Shown here: positions 1-8,988 of the stretch, piece by piece
Layout of the letters: every line of letters begins with the position of its first letter
Numbering within the stretch: the stretch's first letter is position 1
Source of the DNA: Planctomycetota bacterium
GTDB lineage: Bacteria; Planctomycetota; UBA8108; UBA1146; JAKEFC01
Direction of reading: 5' to 3'
Assembly: GCA_022616235.1 (NCBI GenBank)
Contig: JAKEFC010000080.1
Location: forward strand, 1 to 50,007
DNA length: 50,007 nucleotides
Position numbers and translations under genes: made by a program
The notes under the pieces: model-generated
Database searches by the model: none
The model's input: only the letters and a program-made list of their open reading frames with translations
Told to the model about the DNA's origin: nothing

Positions 1-120
1 CTACGATAGGCTTCCTCATGTGCATGAGGCATTTCTCACATTGGCTTGCGCCCTTGTGTGTTTCAGGCAGCTCCACCCTTCATTTTGAAACGTGCTCTTA
101 GTTCTCCACCGCGCACGGCG

Positions 121-1803
121 TCACTTGAGTCCGACGACGATCGGGCCGAGGTACCAGCGGGCCTCGGCGCCCGCGGCGAGCACGGCGCGCAAGTCCTCCG
201 GGAAGCGCGGCGGATCCGCGATCTTGCCTTCCCAAAGCCGGTCCCACCAACTCGCCCCGCGCGGGAATACCTCGAAGCTCGCGCGCGCCGGATCCTCGAT
301 CTCGGCAAGCTCGCAGATCGCGCGCCACGCCTCGCTCCAGCCGCCGTCGCCATCGACGAGCCCGAGCGCGGCGGCCTCGCGGCCGACGTACAAGCGGCCG
401 TTCGCGGCTGCGAGGGCGGTCAGCCGGTCGAGGCGCCGCCCCACGCGCACGCGCTCGACGAAGGCATCGTATATCTCGCGCAACTCGTTCGACACGAGCG
501 CGCGCTGCTCCGCGCTGTAGACCTGCCAGCACGAGGGCGCGGAGTCCGCGCGCGCCGCGGCGAGGTGCGGCTGAACCCCGAGCTTCGATGCCGCGCCGGC
601 TAGGACCCAATGGCCGCCGATCACGCCGATCGCGCCGAGCACCGTCGCGGGCGAGCAATAGATCTCGCTGCACGCAGTCGCGACGTAATACCCGCCGGAG
701 GTCGCTTGCGTGCCGAGGAGCGCTACCACCGGCAGCTCGAGTCGATCGATCTCGCGCCAGACCGCCTCCGCGACTTGCACGTCGCCGCCGGGGCTCTCGA
801 TCCGCACGATCACGCCTTGCAGCGACGGTGTGCTGCCAATCTCCGCCACTGCTCGCCGCAATTCGTCGAAACCCTGCACGCGTCCGAGCAACGGAACGTC
901 GTACGATTCCCCCGCGAGGAGCGCGCCTTCGATCGACAGGATGGCGATCGCCGGCGCCCCGTCGAGCGCGCCGCGTTCGTCCGGCACTTCGCGATACACC
1001 GCCGGCGTCACGAAGGCGCGGTCTTCCGACGCGAGCAGCCTTTGCTCCAGCTCGCCGGAATCCTCGATCACATCGATCCAGCCGTCCGCGAGCGCCTGCG
1101 CCGCGCCCAGCGTCCCCGCGGCGGCGGCACGCTCCAGCGCCGCGGAGTTGCGATCGCGCGCCGGCGAGGCGGCACCGCGGATCTCCCCGGCGAGCCGGTC
1201 GCAGAGATTCTGCCATTGGTCGCGGAGTGCATCGCTCGGCTCGGCGCGTGTGAATTGCTCGAACAGCGCCTTGTCGTCGCCATGCCGCACGAAATCGGCG
1301 GCGACGCCGAGCTCGGCGAGGGCGCCCGCGAAGAACGGCAGCATGGCGCGGGGAGCGCGCAGGTCGACGACGCCGAGCGGCGCGAGCGAAATCGTTCGCG
1401 CATGGCTCGCGACTGCCCACGCCGCGAGATCGTAGCGGGGAGCGTGTACCGTCACCGCCTTGCCGGCGGCGGTCAATTCAATGATCAGATCGGATGCTTC
1501 GTAAACGCGCCCGGGAGAGACTCCCTGCGCCCCGAGGCGGATGAGAACTGCCGTAATCCGCGGGTCGCCTCGCGCCCGGCGCAAGAGACGCCGCGCGGAA
1601 AGCAGGGCCGGCGCCTCTTCGCCTCCCGGGATCAGGGCCGGAAGGGCGCGATCGGAAAAGTCGTACGGCAGCACGATCTCGAGGCAGGAATCGGCGGGGA
1701 CATGAGGCTCGCGCCAGAAGAAGTAGTATCCGATGGCCCATCCGGCGGCGGCGAGCGCGAGCGCCAAGAGCAGCCACCGGCGCCAACCGCGGGCGCGCTT
1801 CAT
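121..1803 (-). CDS. sppA: Signal peptide peptidase SppA, 67K-type (protease IV)
   Basis: Membrane-anchored serine protease that degrades leftover signal peptides at the cytoplasmic membrane. The 560-residue protein has a basic N-terminus, one membrane segment near residues 10-29 (WLLLALALAAAGWAIGYYFF) and the duplicated SppA fold of the long family. The catalytic Lys lies in the N-terminal half (GDDKALFEQFTR, about K178, aligned with the E. coli YKSAVEPF segment). The nucleophile is Ser in ATSGGYYVATA (about S369). I start at the ATG at 1803, preceded by a GGAGAGG stretch; an in-frame GTG at 1812 sits too close to that ribosome-binding site. It follows upp and hpt on the same strand, with 54 bp to hpt, so it may be the last gene of that operon. 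Confidence 0.9.
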   Translation of the reverse strand: MKRARGWRRWLLLALALAAAGWAIGYYFFWREPHVPADSCLEIVLPYDFSDRALPALIPGGEEAPALLSARRLLRRARGDPRITAVLIRLGAQGVSPGRVYEASDLIIELTAAGKAVTVHAPRYDLAAWAVASHARTISLAPLGVVDLRAPRAMLPFFAGALAELGVAADFVRHGDDKALFEQFTRAEPSDALRDQWQNLCDRLAGEIRGAASPARDRNSAALERAAAAGTLGAAQALADGWIDVIEDSGELEQRLLASEDRAFVTPAVYREVPDERGALDGAPAIAILSIEGALLAGESYDVPLLGRVQGFDELRRAVAEIGSTPSLQGVIVRIESPGGDVQVAEAVWREIDRLELPVVALLGTQATSGGYYVATACSEIYCSPATVLGAIGVIGGHWVLAGAASKLGVQPHLAAARADSAPSCWQVYSAEQRALVSNELREIYDAFVERVRVGRRLDRLTALAAANGRLYVGREAAALGLVDGDGGWSEAWRAICELAEIEDPARASFEVFPRGASWWDRLWEGKIADPPRFPEDLRAVLAAGAEARWYLGPIVVGLK

Positions 1804-1857
1804 CTTCGCCACCTCTCCATGCCCGCCGCTCGCGCGATGGGCGCCGTCGCCTGCCCG

Positions 1858-2439
1858 TCAGCTCTTCGCGACGATCTCCTCGAGCGTCGCGATATAGGGA
1901 AGATTGCGATAGTAGCCGTGGTAATCCAGGCCATAACCGACGACGAACTTGTTGTGGATCTCGAATCCGGCGTAGTCGATCGGCACGGCCTTGATCCTGT
2001 TTGCCGGCTTGTGGAGCAACGTGCAGACGCGGACTTGGCTCGGAGAGCGTGCGCGGAGATTCGCCTTCAGGTAGTCGACCGTCAGTCCGGTGTCTATGAC
2101 GTCCTCGAGCAGCAGAACCTGCCGATTCGCCACGGAATTCGCGAGGTCCAATTCCAGCTTCACTTCCCCCGAGGTTACGATCGCCTTGCCGTAGCTGGAG
2201 ACGCGCATGAATTCGATGGAGAGCGGAAAGTCGAGTTGGCGGATCAAGTCGCCGGCGAATACGAACGAACCCTTCAAGATGCAGACGATCACGGGATCGG
2301 AGCCGGCGTAGTCTTTCGTGAGTTGCTGCGCCAGCTCGCTCACACGCTTCTGGATCTCCGCTTCGGAGAGCAACTGCTGCAAGCGATGCGGCGGAGCGGA
2401 TGCCGCTGCCAGATGGGGTACGCTAGTGCCGGACTTCAC
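1858..2439 (-). CDS. hpt: Hypoxanthine phosphoribosyltransferase
   Basis: Purine salvage enzyme that joins hypoxanthine or guanine to PRPP in the cytoplasm. The PRPP-binding loop VLLLEDVIDTGLT is intact, as are the ILKGSFVFAGDL loop and the C-terminal Y-G-L-D-Y base-recognition region. At 193 residues it is near the usual 180, with a short extra N-terminal tail. The start is a GTG preceded by GAGG at a 6-base spacing. It lies 48 bp after upp in the same direction, pairing purine with pyrimidine salvage. Confidence 0.95.
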   Translation of the reverse strand: MKSGTSVPHLAAASAPPHRLQQLLSEAEIQKRVSELAQQLTKDYAGSDPVIVCILKGSFVFAGDLIRQLDFPLSIEFMRVSSYGKAIVTSGEVKLELDLANSVANRQVLLLEDVIDTGLTVDYLKANLRARSPSQVRVCTLLHKPANRIKAVPIDYAGFEIHNKFVVGYGLDYHGYYRNLPYIATLEEIVAKS

Positions 2440-2487
2440 GAGGTCCCTCGTGCGGCGCAGGCGCAGGCGCAGGCGGAACCGGACGGC

Positions 2488-3321
2488 TTACACGTAGGCA
2501 TTGTTCAGAATCTCCCCGAATCCACCTCCGCCTGGAACGATGTACTGGCGCTCGTCGAGCCCGAACTCCCTGTCCCAGTGCGTGCCCGGCACGGTGGCAA
2601 GTACGTCGGGATCGCTCAGGCCGCGGTCGAGCCGAACGGCGTAGATCGCCGCCGCGGGCCACTCGGCCTTCACGGCGCGAATGAATTCAGGCGTGGCGAT
2701 GAGATGGACAGTGACGATCTTCGCGGGTACCCCCGCCACCTCGCGGCGATAGTGCTCGAGCACGCGCAGGATCGAGGCGCCCGTCGCCGCCATGGGGTCA
2801 GGGAGGAAGAGTATTTTGCCCCCAACAGGCCCGCCGACCTTGCCTCCGTGCATCTGAGCGCCCGTGACGCGCCCGGCGGGATCCGTCACGCGATTCAGTA
2901 TCACGTGATCCTGGCGCACGTTCTCCGGCCGCAGAATCCGATTCAGCATGTCGTAGCAGATGTGCGAAGGAAAGGTGCCGGCGCGCGCGATGGCTACCGT
3001 GACCGCGCTCGCGCTTGGATCGATCACTTCGCCGCGAAAGCGGCCGCGCGGCGTGTATTCGATCATGCGCGTGTCCGCGCTCTGGCAAGCCCGCGGTAGC
3101 TCGTGGTTGAAGGAGTGGACGAGCAAGTGCCGGTAGCAGACCTCGATCAGCTCGTTGAATTCCGGCTGCACGGTTTCGGGAGCGCAGAGGCGCGCGAGGT
3201 GGGTGAGCAGAAACGGATCGGGCAGGATGTGGACGCTGGGGCCATAGCGATGCGGTAACTCGCACAGGCGATGCTCGAGCCGCTCGTAGGCCCGCTCCTC
3301 CGCGTGATCGTTGCGCGCCAA
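2488..3321 (-). CDS. upp: Uracil phosphoribosyltransferase, long form
   Basis: Converts uracil and PRPP to UMP. The PRPP loop reads FLPDPMAATGAS (canonical VDPMLATGGS) and the C-terminal uracil-binding stretch is IVPGGGGFGE. At 277 residues it is longer than the typical 208 because of an N-terminal extension of about 50 residues (GPSVHILPDPFLLTHLARLC). The start appears to be TTG: GGAG is 6 bases upstream and no in-frame ATG exists until well inside the domain. First gene of a upp-hpt-sppA group. About 200 bp upstream (3322-3526) carries no gene that I can support. Confidence 0.85.
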   Translation of the reverse strand: MARNDHAEERAYERLEHRLCELPHRYGPSVHILPDPFLLTHLARLCAPETVQPEFNELIEVCYRHLLVHSFNHELPRACQSADTRMIEYTPRGRFRGEVIDPSASAVTVAIARAGTFPSHICYDMLNRILRPENVRQDHVILNRVTDPAGRVTGAQMHGGKVGGPVGGKILFLPDPMAATGASILRVLEHYRREVAGVPAKIVTVHLIATPEFIRAVKAEWPAAAIYAVRLDRGLSDPDVLATVPGTHWDREFGLDERQYIVPGGGGFGEILNNAYV

Positions 3322-3526
3322 GCTCTTCTCCGCTCACGATTTCTCGCGCCGCCGGCGGCAGGCGCTCGCGTCGATGAGCATCACGGGAACGGATGCGAAT
3401 TGCAAGGGCGGGCGGTGGAAGGCGGAGCGATGTGAAGTTCAGCGGGCCCCCGTGCGCGCTGCTACCGAGGCCGAGGAACCGCCTAGTGCATGCGCGCCGC
3501 GCGGTACGAGACTCGCTGCGCTCCGC

Positions 3527-5752
3527 TCAGTTCTTACCGAGGGACAACGTTCCGATCGACTCGCACGCGGGGCGGCGGAGCCACAGCTCGACGTCCAAGT
3601 CGCGGCGCGTCGCCGCTGCCGGAGCGACTTCGCGGCCCTCTTCCCGCCGATCGATCTCTGCGAGAATCGCTTCGGATAGCGGGCTGTCGCCGCTTGCAAA
3701 TGCGAAGGCGACGGCCGCGGCCCCCGCGGCATCGAAGTCCTTGTCGGCGGAGAAAAGCTCGAGCATCGCTTGGACGGCGGCCGCGCCGGAGTCGTTCGGG
3801 TTCGCCGCGCCGTGAGCGGCGAGCGCCACGACGAGTGCGCGATGGCGCTCTTCGGAACCGAGGCTTTCCGACGCCGACCATTGGTACGTGATCAGCGCAG
3901 GATTCAGGCGATGGGCTTCTGCCGCTGCGGCTCCTGCAAGGTCGTAGTCGCCGGCCCCCGCGAGCGCGACCGCGAGATAGAGCTGCACGATGCCGCTCTC
4001 GGGAATCTCCACGCTCGCGTTGTAGAAAGCCTCCGCGGCGCGGTCGTACGCGCCGCTTCGGAGCAACGTCCACCCTTCGCAGAACGACAGCTCGCCGGGT
4101 CTGAGGTCTAGGACCTTCTCCTCCGCCTGCGCCGACTCCGTGTAGACCTGCTCTTGGATCGCGTAGCTCGAGTCGTACGGGTAGCAAAGCGAGCAATCGC
4201 GCAGGTGATAGTAGTGGTAGCCGTGCTGGTGGCAGTGATAGGAATGGTAATGTCCGTAGTGATGATGGCCGTAGTGATCGCAGAGCGAGTAGCGGCTCAA
4301 GCGGTAGTGCCCGAATCGAACGTAGAAGTTCGAATAGAAGTCGCAGCCGTAGCCGTAGAGGTACGGATACGGATAGAGCGAGTAGTAGCCGAAGTATGGA
4401 AATCCGATCGCGATCGATGAGTAGCCGCAATACCAGTCGAACGGGTAGTAGGAGTAATAGCCGTATCCGTAGTGGCGATAGCGGTAGCGGTGGTAGAGCG
4501 GCACGTAGATCGACACGCCTCCGAACACTCCCGAGGCGGATACCCCCACGGTCCCGAAGACGTCGAGACTCGACGAAGCAGGGATGCCTGCTCCCGGGGC
4601 CCGCACCGCGCCGGCGACCGGCGCGGTCGCGCCCGAAGTGAGCGCTCCCAATGCGCCGCGGTTCGGAAGCGCCGCGAGCCGCGTCGTGCGGTTGCCGGGG
4701 AGGGGGTCACCCGCGGTGACGCCGCCTGCCAGCCCGCCGCGCGCGCCGGCGCCAGGTTCCGCTCCGCGCCGGACGCCGCCGCGCAGCGCACGCTCGTTTC
4801 CCGCGACCCCCGGTCGCGCGATCGCCGCATCTCCGCGGTTTCGTTCGACTCGGCGCAAGCTCGGCAGGTCGGTCGTCGCGGCGTTGGGGCCGCGCGTGCT
4901 TCCTCGCGAGAGACCGAAGCGGCGCTCGAGGTTCCGCGTCATCTCTTCGTTCACCGCGAAGCGCTTCCGCGTCCCGGTCGATGGAGCAATGCCGGCGGAG
5001 TTGGGAGGCGGCGCGGAGGACTCGCCGGCGCGAGGCGCGACGATTTCGGGGGTTCGCCGCGCACGTTCGCGCCCAGCGTCGAGGCCGTAGCGCTCGCGGA
5101 GGCTCCCGCGACAATCTTGGCTCGCATCGGGGGCGCGGCGCGGGGCGCGCTCGCGTGACACCGCTTCGGGTACCGCGGCCTGGGAGCGCCGCACGGCGCG
5201 AGGAAGCTCCGGCGACATCGCGCCGCGCTCGGACTGCACTCGCTCGGCGCGAGGCGCGACCGGCGCCGGCCTGAGCGTGCCGCCGCTGGGACGGCGCGGA
5301 GCCGGGACCGCCGCTGGCGCCCGGACGGCGCCAGACGAGCCTTGCCGAGTCGGCGCGCGCGTGGCGCGACCGGATCTTGGGGACTGGGAAGAAGGCATTG
5401 GGCTCGAGACACGCGGCGCCGAAACCCGGGGCATGCTCGGCGCGCGCTGCGCGGGCGAGCTTACCCTGGGCGACGGCATGGAACGGGGAGATGACGAGTG
5501 GGAAGGTGCGGAGCGTACGGCGCCGCCGAACGAGCCTCCGCCCCGGCCGCCTACGGCGCCCCCGCCTCCGCCGCCACGTGAGGCGCCGCCGCCGCTCCGC
5601 GTCGCGCGCGATTGCGCGTCGGCGGGAATCGCCATTGCGACTACCGCGATCGCGACGATTGCCGCCGCGATCGCTCGGAGAAGGGATTTCGGTCGCGGCG
5701 CGCGAGAAGAGCGCGCGCGATGTGGGAGTAATCCGGTGAGTGCCTCCGACAT
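3527..5752 (-). CDS. Exported low-complexity protein with Tyr/His-rich segment and C-terminal TPR-like repeats
   Basis: No family recognised as a whole; 741 residues. An N-terminal signal or anchor (LLRAIAAAIVAIAVVAMAIP, about 22-43) is followed by PADAQ, a plausible cleavage site. Then come about 370 residues rich in Arg, Ser, Pro, Ala and Gly. Residues about 417-530 are extraordinarily Tyr/His-rich with scattered Cys (for example HYGYGYYSYYPFDWYCGY and YGHHHYGHYHSYHCHQHG). The last 200 residues form TPR-like helical pairs (GWTLLRSGAYDRAAEAFYNA; YLAVALAGAGDYDLAGAAAA). The start ATG at 5752 is chosen because AAGGAG lies 7 bases upstream; a TTG 6 bases earlier is less likely. The gene stands alone, with about 200 bp gaps on both sides. 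Role unknown; envelope location inferred. Confidence 0.75.
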   Translation of the reverse strand: MSEALTGLLPHRARSSRAPRPKSLLRAIAAAIVAIAVVAMAIPADAQSRATRSGGGASRGGGGGGAVGGRGGGSFGGAVRSAPSHSSSPRSMPSPRVSSPAQRAPSMPRVSAPRVSSPMPSSQSPRSGRATRAPTRQGSSGAVRAPAAVPAPRRPSGGTLRPAPVAPRAERVQSERGAMSPELPRAVRRSQAAVPEAVSRERAPRRAPDASQDCRGSLRERYGLDAGRERARRTPEIVAPRAGESSAPPPNSAGIAPSTGTRKRFAVNEEMTRNLERRFGLSRGSTRGPNAATTDLPSLRRVERNRGDAAIARPGVAGNERALRGGVRRGAEPGAGARGGLAGGVTAGDPLPGNRTTRLAALPNRGALGALTSGATAPVAGAVRAPGAGIPASSSLDVFGTVGVSASGVFGGVSIYVPLYHRYRYRHYGYGYYSYYPFDWYCGYSSIAIGFPYFGYYSLYPYPYLYGYGCDFYSNFYVRFGHYRLSRYSLCDHYGHHHYGHYHSYHCHQHGYHYYHLRDCSLCYPYDSSYAIQEQVYTESAQAEEKVLDLRPGELSFCEGWTLLRSGAYDRAAEAFYNASVEIPESGIVQLYLAVALAGAGDYDLAGAAAAEAHRLNPALITYQWSASESLGSEERHRALVVALAAHGAANPNDSGAAAVQAMLELFSADKDFDAAGAAAVAFAFASGDSPLSEAILAEIDRREEGREVAPAAATRRDLDVELWLRRPACESIGTLSLGKN

Positions 5753-5981
5753 CGGCAAACTCCTTCCCCTACACGAACTGGAACGCTCAAAACCCCTGTA
5801 ATCCTAGCACCGGAGCGCAGGCGGCGCTTTCGCTAATTCCCAATAACGAACGCGGGAGGCGATTATTCGGTTTCCCGCCGCGCGCCAAACAGGCCTTGCG
5901 AAAGGAAGTTACGGGCGCGGCAATTGCCGCAATTGAGGCGTCCGCCGGCAAGGATTGCTGGAATAACGAGTTACGGCGGCG

Positions 5982-7202
5982 CTAGGCATGGTTCCGAACG
6001 ACCTCCTGCTGCGTCGCGCGCGGCAGACAAGGCAGGCGTATCTCGACGCTCGTGCCTTTGCCGGAGCCCTCCGAGCGGAGGGCGAGTGCGCCGCCGTGGG
6101 CACGGAGGATCTCGCGTACGATGGCGAGCCCGAGCCCCTGCCCTTCGGAGTGGTGGTCGATGTCGCCCGCGATCTCGAGGGGACGCCCCAAGCGCGGGAG
6201 CTTCTCCGGAGCGATGCCGCACCCATGATCGCGCACGGTGACCGTCGCAAAGCCATCGCTCGTCTCCGCCGAGACGACGACGTCTCCGCCGCGCGCGGAG
6301 TATTTCACGGCGTTGTCGAGTACGCGCACTAAGGCGCTGTGGAGCAGCGTCGGATCGCCGCGGACTTGCCAATCGCCCTCGATCAAGTTGCGGAGACGCA
6401 CGCCCTTCGCCGCCGCTTTCCCGCCCACGGCATTCAGCGCGGTGTCGGCGAGCGCGGTCCCGCGTACTGCCAGCTCCTCCGCCAAGGTGCGCCCGCCGTA
6501 CCAGGCGAACAGCTCGAGCGCATCGTTCACGAAGCTCATCAACCGCTGCCCCGCCAGGTGAATGTGGGATTGCAGCTCCATCATCTCCGCTTGATCCTCG
6601 TACAGGCCTTGCTGGATCACTTCGCAGAACCCGATGATGGCGGTCAGCGGCGTCCGCATCTCGTGGCTGACGAGCTTCAGGAACTCGCTCTTCCGCGCAT
6701 CCAATGCCCGCAGCTCATCCAGGGCCGCGGCGAGCTGAATCGTACGGCGCGCCACGATCCGTTCGAGATTGTCGTTCTGCTCCTTGAGGCGGGCGAGTAG
6801 AGCGCGATTCTGCGCTTCGAGGTCGACCTGATAGCCGACTCGGTGCAGCGCGCCTTCGACGGTGGCGTGAAAGGTCTTGGCAGAACTCCTGACCAAGTAG
6901 CACGCCGCCCCGAGGTTAAGCGCTTCCGCGGCGGTGTTTTCCGTGCCGGCGTCGGTCATGAAGACCACGGGAGTGTTCAGCCCGGAGGCCGAGACGAGCG
7001 CGAGCAACTCGAGCCCGTTCAAGCCCGGAAGCTCGCTGTCGACGAGGAGTATCTCTGGAGGAACGGATTGCAGAGTCGCCCAGGCGACCGCCCCATCCGT
7101 CTCGAGCTGCACGTCGTGCCCGGCACCCGCCAGAAACTCCACGAGGGAGCGGCCGCGGGCCTCGTTCGCTTCGCAAACGAGAAGTCGGCGCTTCGATGCC
7201 AC
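5982..7202 (-). CDS. Receiver-histidine kinase hybrid (REC-HisKA-HATPase)
   Basis: Two-component signalling protein, soluble by sequence. An N-terminal receiver domain (1-120) has the phosphoacceptor Asp in LLVDSELPGLNG (D55). A coiled coil (127-165) links it to HisKA with the H-box FLKLVSHEMRTPL (H180) and a HATPase with N-box LDNAVKYS, G1 RDHGCGIAP and G2 GQGLGLAIV. The receiver's usual Lys is Arg (YLVRSS, R105), which may weaken phosphorylation-driven switching. I favour the GTG at 7202, because GGAG is 6 bases upstream. A TTG at 7322 that overlaps the VanZ stop codon would add 40 residues of low-complexity sequence. No transmembrane sensor is present, so input probably arrives through the receiver. 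The target is not in the window. Confidence 0.85.
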   Translation of the reverse strand: MASKRRLLVCEANEARGRSLVEFLAGAGHDVQLETDGAVAWATLQSVPPEILLVDSELPGLNGLELLALVSASGLNTPVVFMTDAGTENTAAEALNLGAACYLVRSSAKTFHATVEGALHRVGYQVDLEAQNRALLARLKEQNDNLERIVARRTIQLAAALDELRALDARKSEFLKLVSHEMRTPLTAIIGFCEVIQQGLYEDQAEMMELQSHIHLAGQRLMSFVNDALELFAWYGGRTLAEELAVRGTALADTALNAVGGKAAAKGVRLRNLIEGDWQVRGDPTLLHSALVRVLDNAVKYSARGGDVVVSAETSDGFATVTVRDHGCGIAPEKLPRLGRPLEIAGDIDHHSEGQGLGLAIVREILRAHGGALALRSEGSGKGTSVEIRLPCLPRATQQEVVRNHA

Positions 7203-7318
7203 GTTGCCCTCCAACGCGCCGCGTCCGATCGTGCGCTCGGCTGCGGCCCGTCGCCGGTTGCGATTCGCGCCGCCGGTGGCGGCGATCGCCGCTCCAACGT
7301 GCGCCCGTGAATCACCAC

Positions 7319-7699
7319 TCAACGAATAGGGCGATAGATCAAGATTCGCTCGATGGGCGTGCCCAACACGAGCGCCGCCGCGATGACGCCCCCTGCGTCC
7401 GCGGCGAAGTCCAATGGATCCGCAAACCGGCCGGCAACGAAGCTCTGATGCAGTTCATCGCAAATCCCGAATGCGAGGCTCGCGCCGATCGCAAAGGGAA
7501 GCCACTCGCTGCGCGCCCGATGGAGCCGCGACGCCGGCATGAACGAGAGGAGCAATAGCGCGTAGAAGCCCGCGTGGATCGTCTTGTCCGCGCCAGCGAA
7601 CGGCAGCTCGGGCCCGAGCGCTTCCGGCTCCAGGGAGGAAAGATAGGTAAGAACCGCCATCCAGGCAAGGGTAAGCGGCGGCAACCCGATGCGCGTCAA
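7319..7699 (-). CDS. VanZ-like family membrane protein
   Basis: Small integral membrane protein of about 126 residues with the VanZ family signature: SSLEP after the first helix, a K-x-x-H motif (DKTIHAGFYALLLL) and the acidic DELHQSF followed by DPLDFAADAGGV. Three or four hydrophobic helices are evident. Family members have diverse or unknown roles; the name comes from a teicoplanin-resistance gene, and no resistance role is implied. The most likely start is TTG at 7699, overlapping the preceding pyrC' stop (TTGA). An ATG at 7663 (MAVLTY) would cut into the first helix, and the longest frame would start inside pyrC'. Confidence 0.75.
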   Translation of the reverse strand: MTRIGLPPLTLAWMAVLTYLSSLEPEALGPELPFAGADKTIHAGFYALLLLSFMPASRLHRARSEWLPFAIGASLAFGICDELHQSFVAGRFADPLDFAADAGGVIAAALVLGTPIERILIYRPIR

Positions 7700-8988
7700 G
7701 GCGCGAGCTTGCCGTCCCGCAGGCGCGGCTCGCCGCCCACGAACACATGCTGAGCGCGGCCGCGAACTTGCCACCCCGCAAACGGCGTTACGCGCGACCG
7801 CGATGCGAAGTGCGCGGGATCGATCGAGTATTCCGTGCTCACGTCGAAGCAGGCGATGTCCGCCGGTTCGCCGGCGGCGAGGCGTCCCCCCGGCACGCGC
7901 AGGATGCGAGCGGGCGCCAAGCTCAAGGCGGCGAGCAGGCGCGCGAGCGGCAGTTCCTCCGTGAGGACGAGCCGCGAGTAGAGCACTCCAAAGACCGTCT
8001 CGAGCGCCCCGGTCCCCGGCGCCGCGTGAAAGAACTCAAGGTTCTTCTCCGCGTCGCCGCGGGGCGAGTGCGCGGAGGAGATCGCATCGACCGTACCGGA
8101 GCGCAGCCCTTCGATCAGCGCCTTGCGATCCAGCTCGGAGCGCAGGGGTGGGAAGTACTTATAGACCGGATCGAAGCTCTTCACCTTTTCTTCGTTGAAC
8201 GTGATGTGGTGCGGCGTCACGCTGCACGTTACCGCCACTCCGGCGGCTTTCGCCTGCGCCACCTCCCGCAGCGATTCCGCGGTCGAGATGTGCATCAAGT
8301 GCAGGTCGGTGCGGATCGAGTGCGCGAGGCGCACGTTGCGCTCGACCATGATCTCCTCGGTGCCGGCGCCGATGCTGGGGAGGCCGAGCAGGTCGGCGAT
8401 GAGCCCGGTCGACACCATGCCGCGGCCGCGGAGTCCCTTGTCTTCGCAGCGCGTGAGGATCGGCGCGTTCAGCATGCTCGCGTAACGCAGCGCTCGGAGG
8501 AGCACGTCGGCGCCATGCACTGCCTCGTCTTCATCCGTGAAGGCGATCGCCCCCGCGCGCCGCATGCCGCCCATTTCGCTCAGATGCTGGCCGGCGCGCC
8601 CGCGCGTGAGCGCGCCCGCCGGATAAACGCGGGCGCCGCGCGCCTCTTCCCCCTTCATGCGCACGTACGCGACGCTCGCCTCGTTGTCGATCGGGGGCAC
8701 CGTATCCGGCATGGCGGCGATCGCGGTGAAACCGCCGGCGAGGGCCGCTTGCGCGCCGCTCCGGATCGTCTCCGCCTCTTCGAACCCCGGCTCACGCAGG
8801 TGGACGCAGAGATCCACGAGCCCCGGAGCCACCAAGAGGCCGCGCGCGGCGATCGTTTCCTCGCCGCCGCGCGGGGCGAGGCGCCCGATCTCGGCGATCG
8901 CGCCGCCTTCGATGCGCAGGTCGCAGATTTCGTCGCGGCCGCTCGCCGGATCGACGACGCGGCCCCCTTGCAAGAGGTAGCGGCTCAC
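7696..8988 (-). CDS. pyrC': Dihydroorotase-like PyrC' with degenerate active site
   Basis: Amidohydrolase-fold protein of 430 residues, the length of class I dihydroorotase, encoded directly after pyrB. The GTG start overlaps the pyrB stop (GTGA). Alignment by motif shows losses at metal and catalytic sites: the usual D-x-H-x-H is DLCVH (first His is C61), the HCED motif is RCED (R179), and the catalytic Asp of TDHAP is Ala (SAHSP, A305). The substrate-loop NPPLR reads FPPLR. H63, D151, H232 and the LREPG loop remain. This matches the non-catalytic PyrC' known to scaffold PyrB in pseudomonads, so a separate active dihydroorotase is expected elsewhere. A structural role with PyrB is inferred. 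Confidence 0.88.
   Translation of the reverse strand: MSRYLLQGGRVVDPASGRDEICDLRIEGGAIAEIGRLAPRGGEETIAARGLLVAPGLVDLCVHLREPGFEEAETIRSGAQAALAGGFTAIAAMPDTVPPIDNEASVAYVRMKGEEARGARVYPAGALTRGRAGQHLSEMGGMRRAGAIAFTDEDEAVHGADVLLRALRYASMLNAPILTRCEDKGLRGRGMVSTGLIADLLGLPSIGAGTEEIMVERNVRLAHSIRTDLHLMHISTAESLREVAQAKAAGVAVTCSVTPHHITFNEEKVKSFDPVYKYFPPLRSELDRKALIEGLRSGTVDAISSAHSPRGDAEKNLEFFHAAPGTGALETVFGVLYSRLVLTEELPLARLLAALSLAPARILRVPGGRLAAGEPADIACFDVSTEYSIDPAHFASRSRVTPFAGWQVRGRAQHVFVGGEPRLRDGKLAP

Noticed and set aside
14-29. CCTCAT/ATGAGG inverted repeat near the left edge
   Set aside because: Stem of only 6 bp without a T run; too short to call, and the adjoining sequence is outside the window.
610-3099. 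Very long plus-strand open frame of over 800 codons opposite sppA, hpt and upp
   Set aside because: It is the antisense shadow of three well-supported genes, a common result of high GC with few stop codons; the protein has no recognisable motif.
4150-4500. Tyr/His-rich stretch considered as a simple DNA tandem repeat
   Set aside because: Codons vary and no fixed period is seen; it is amino-acid composition bias rather than a DNA repeat array.
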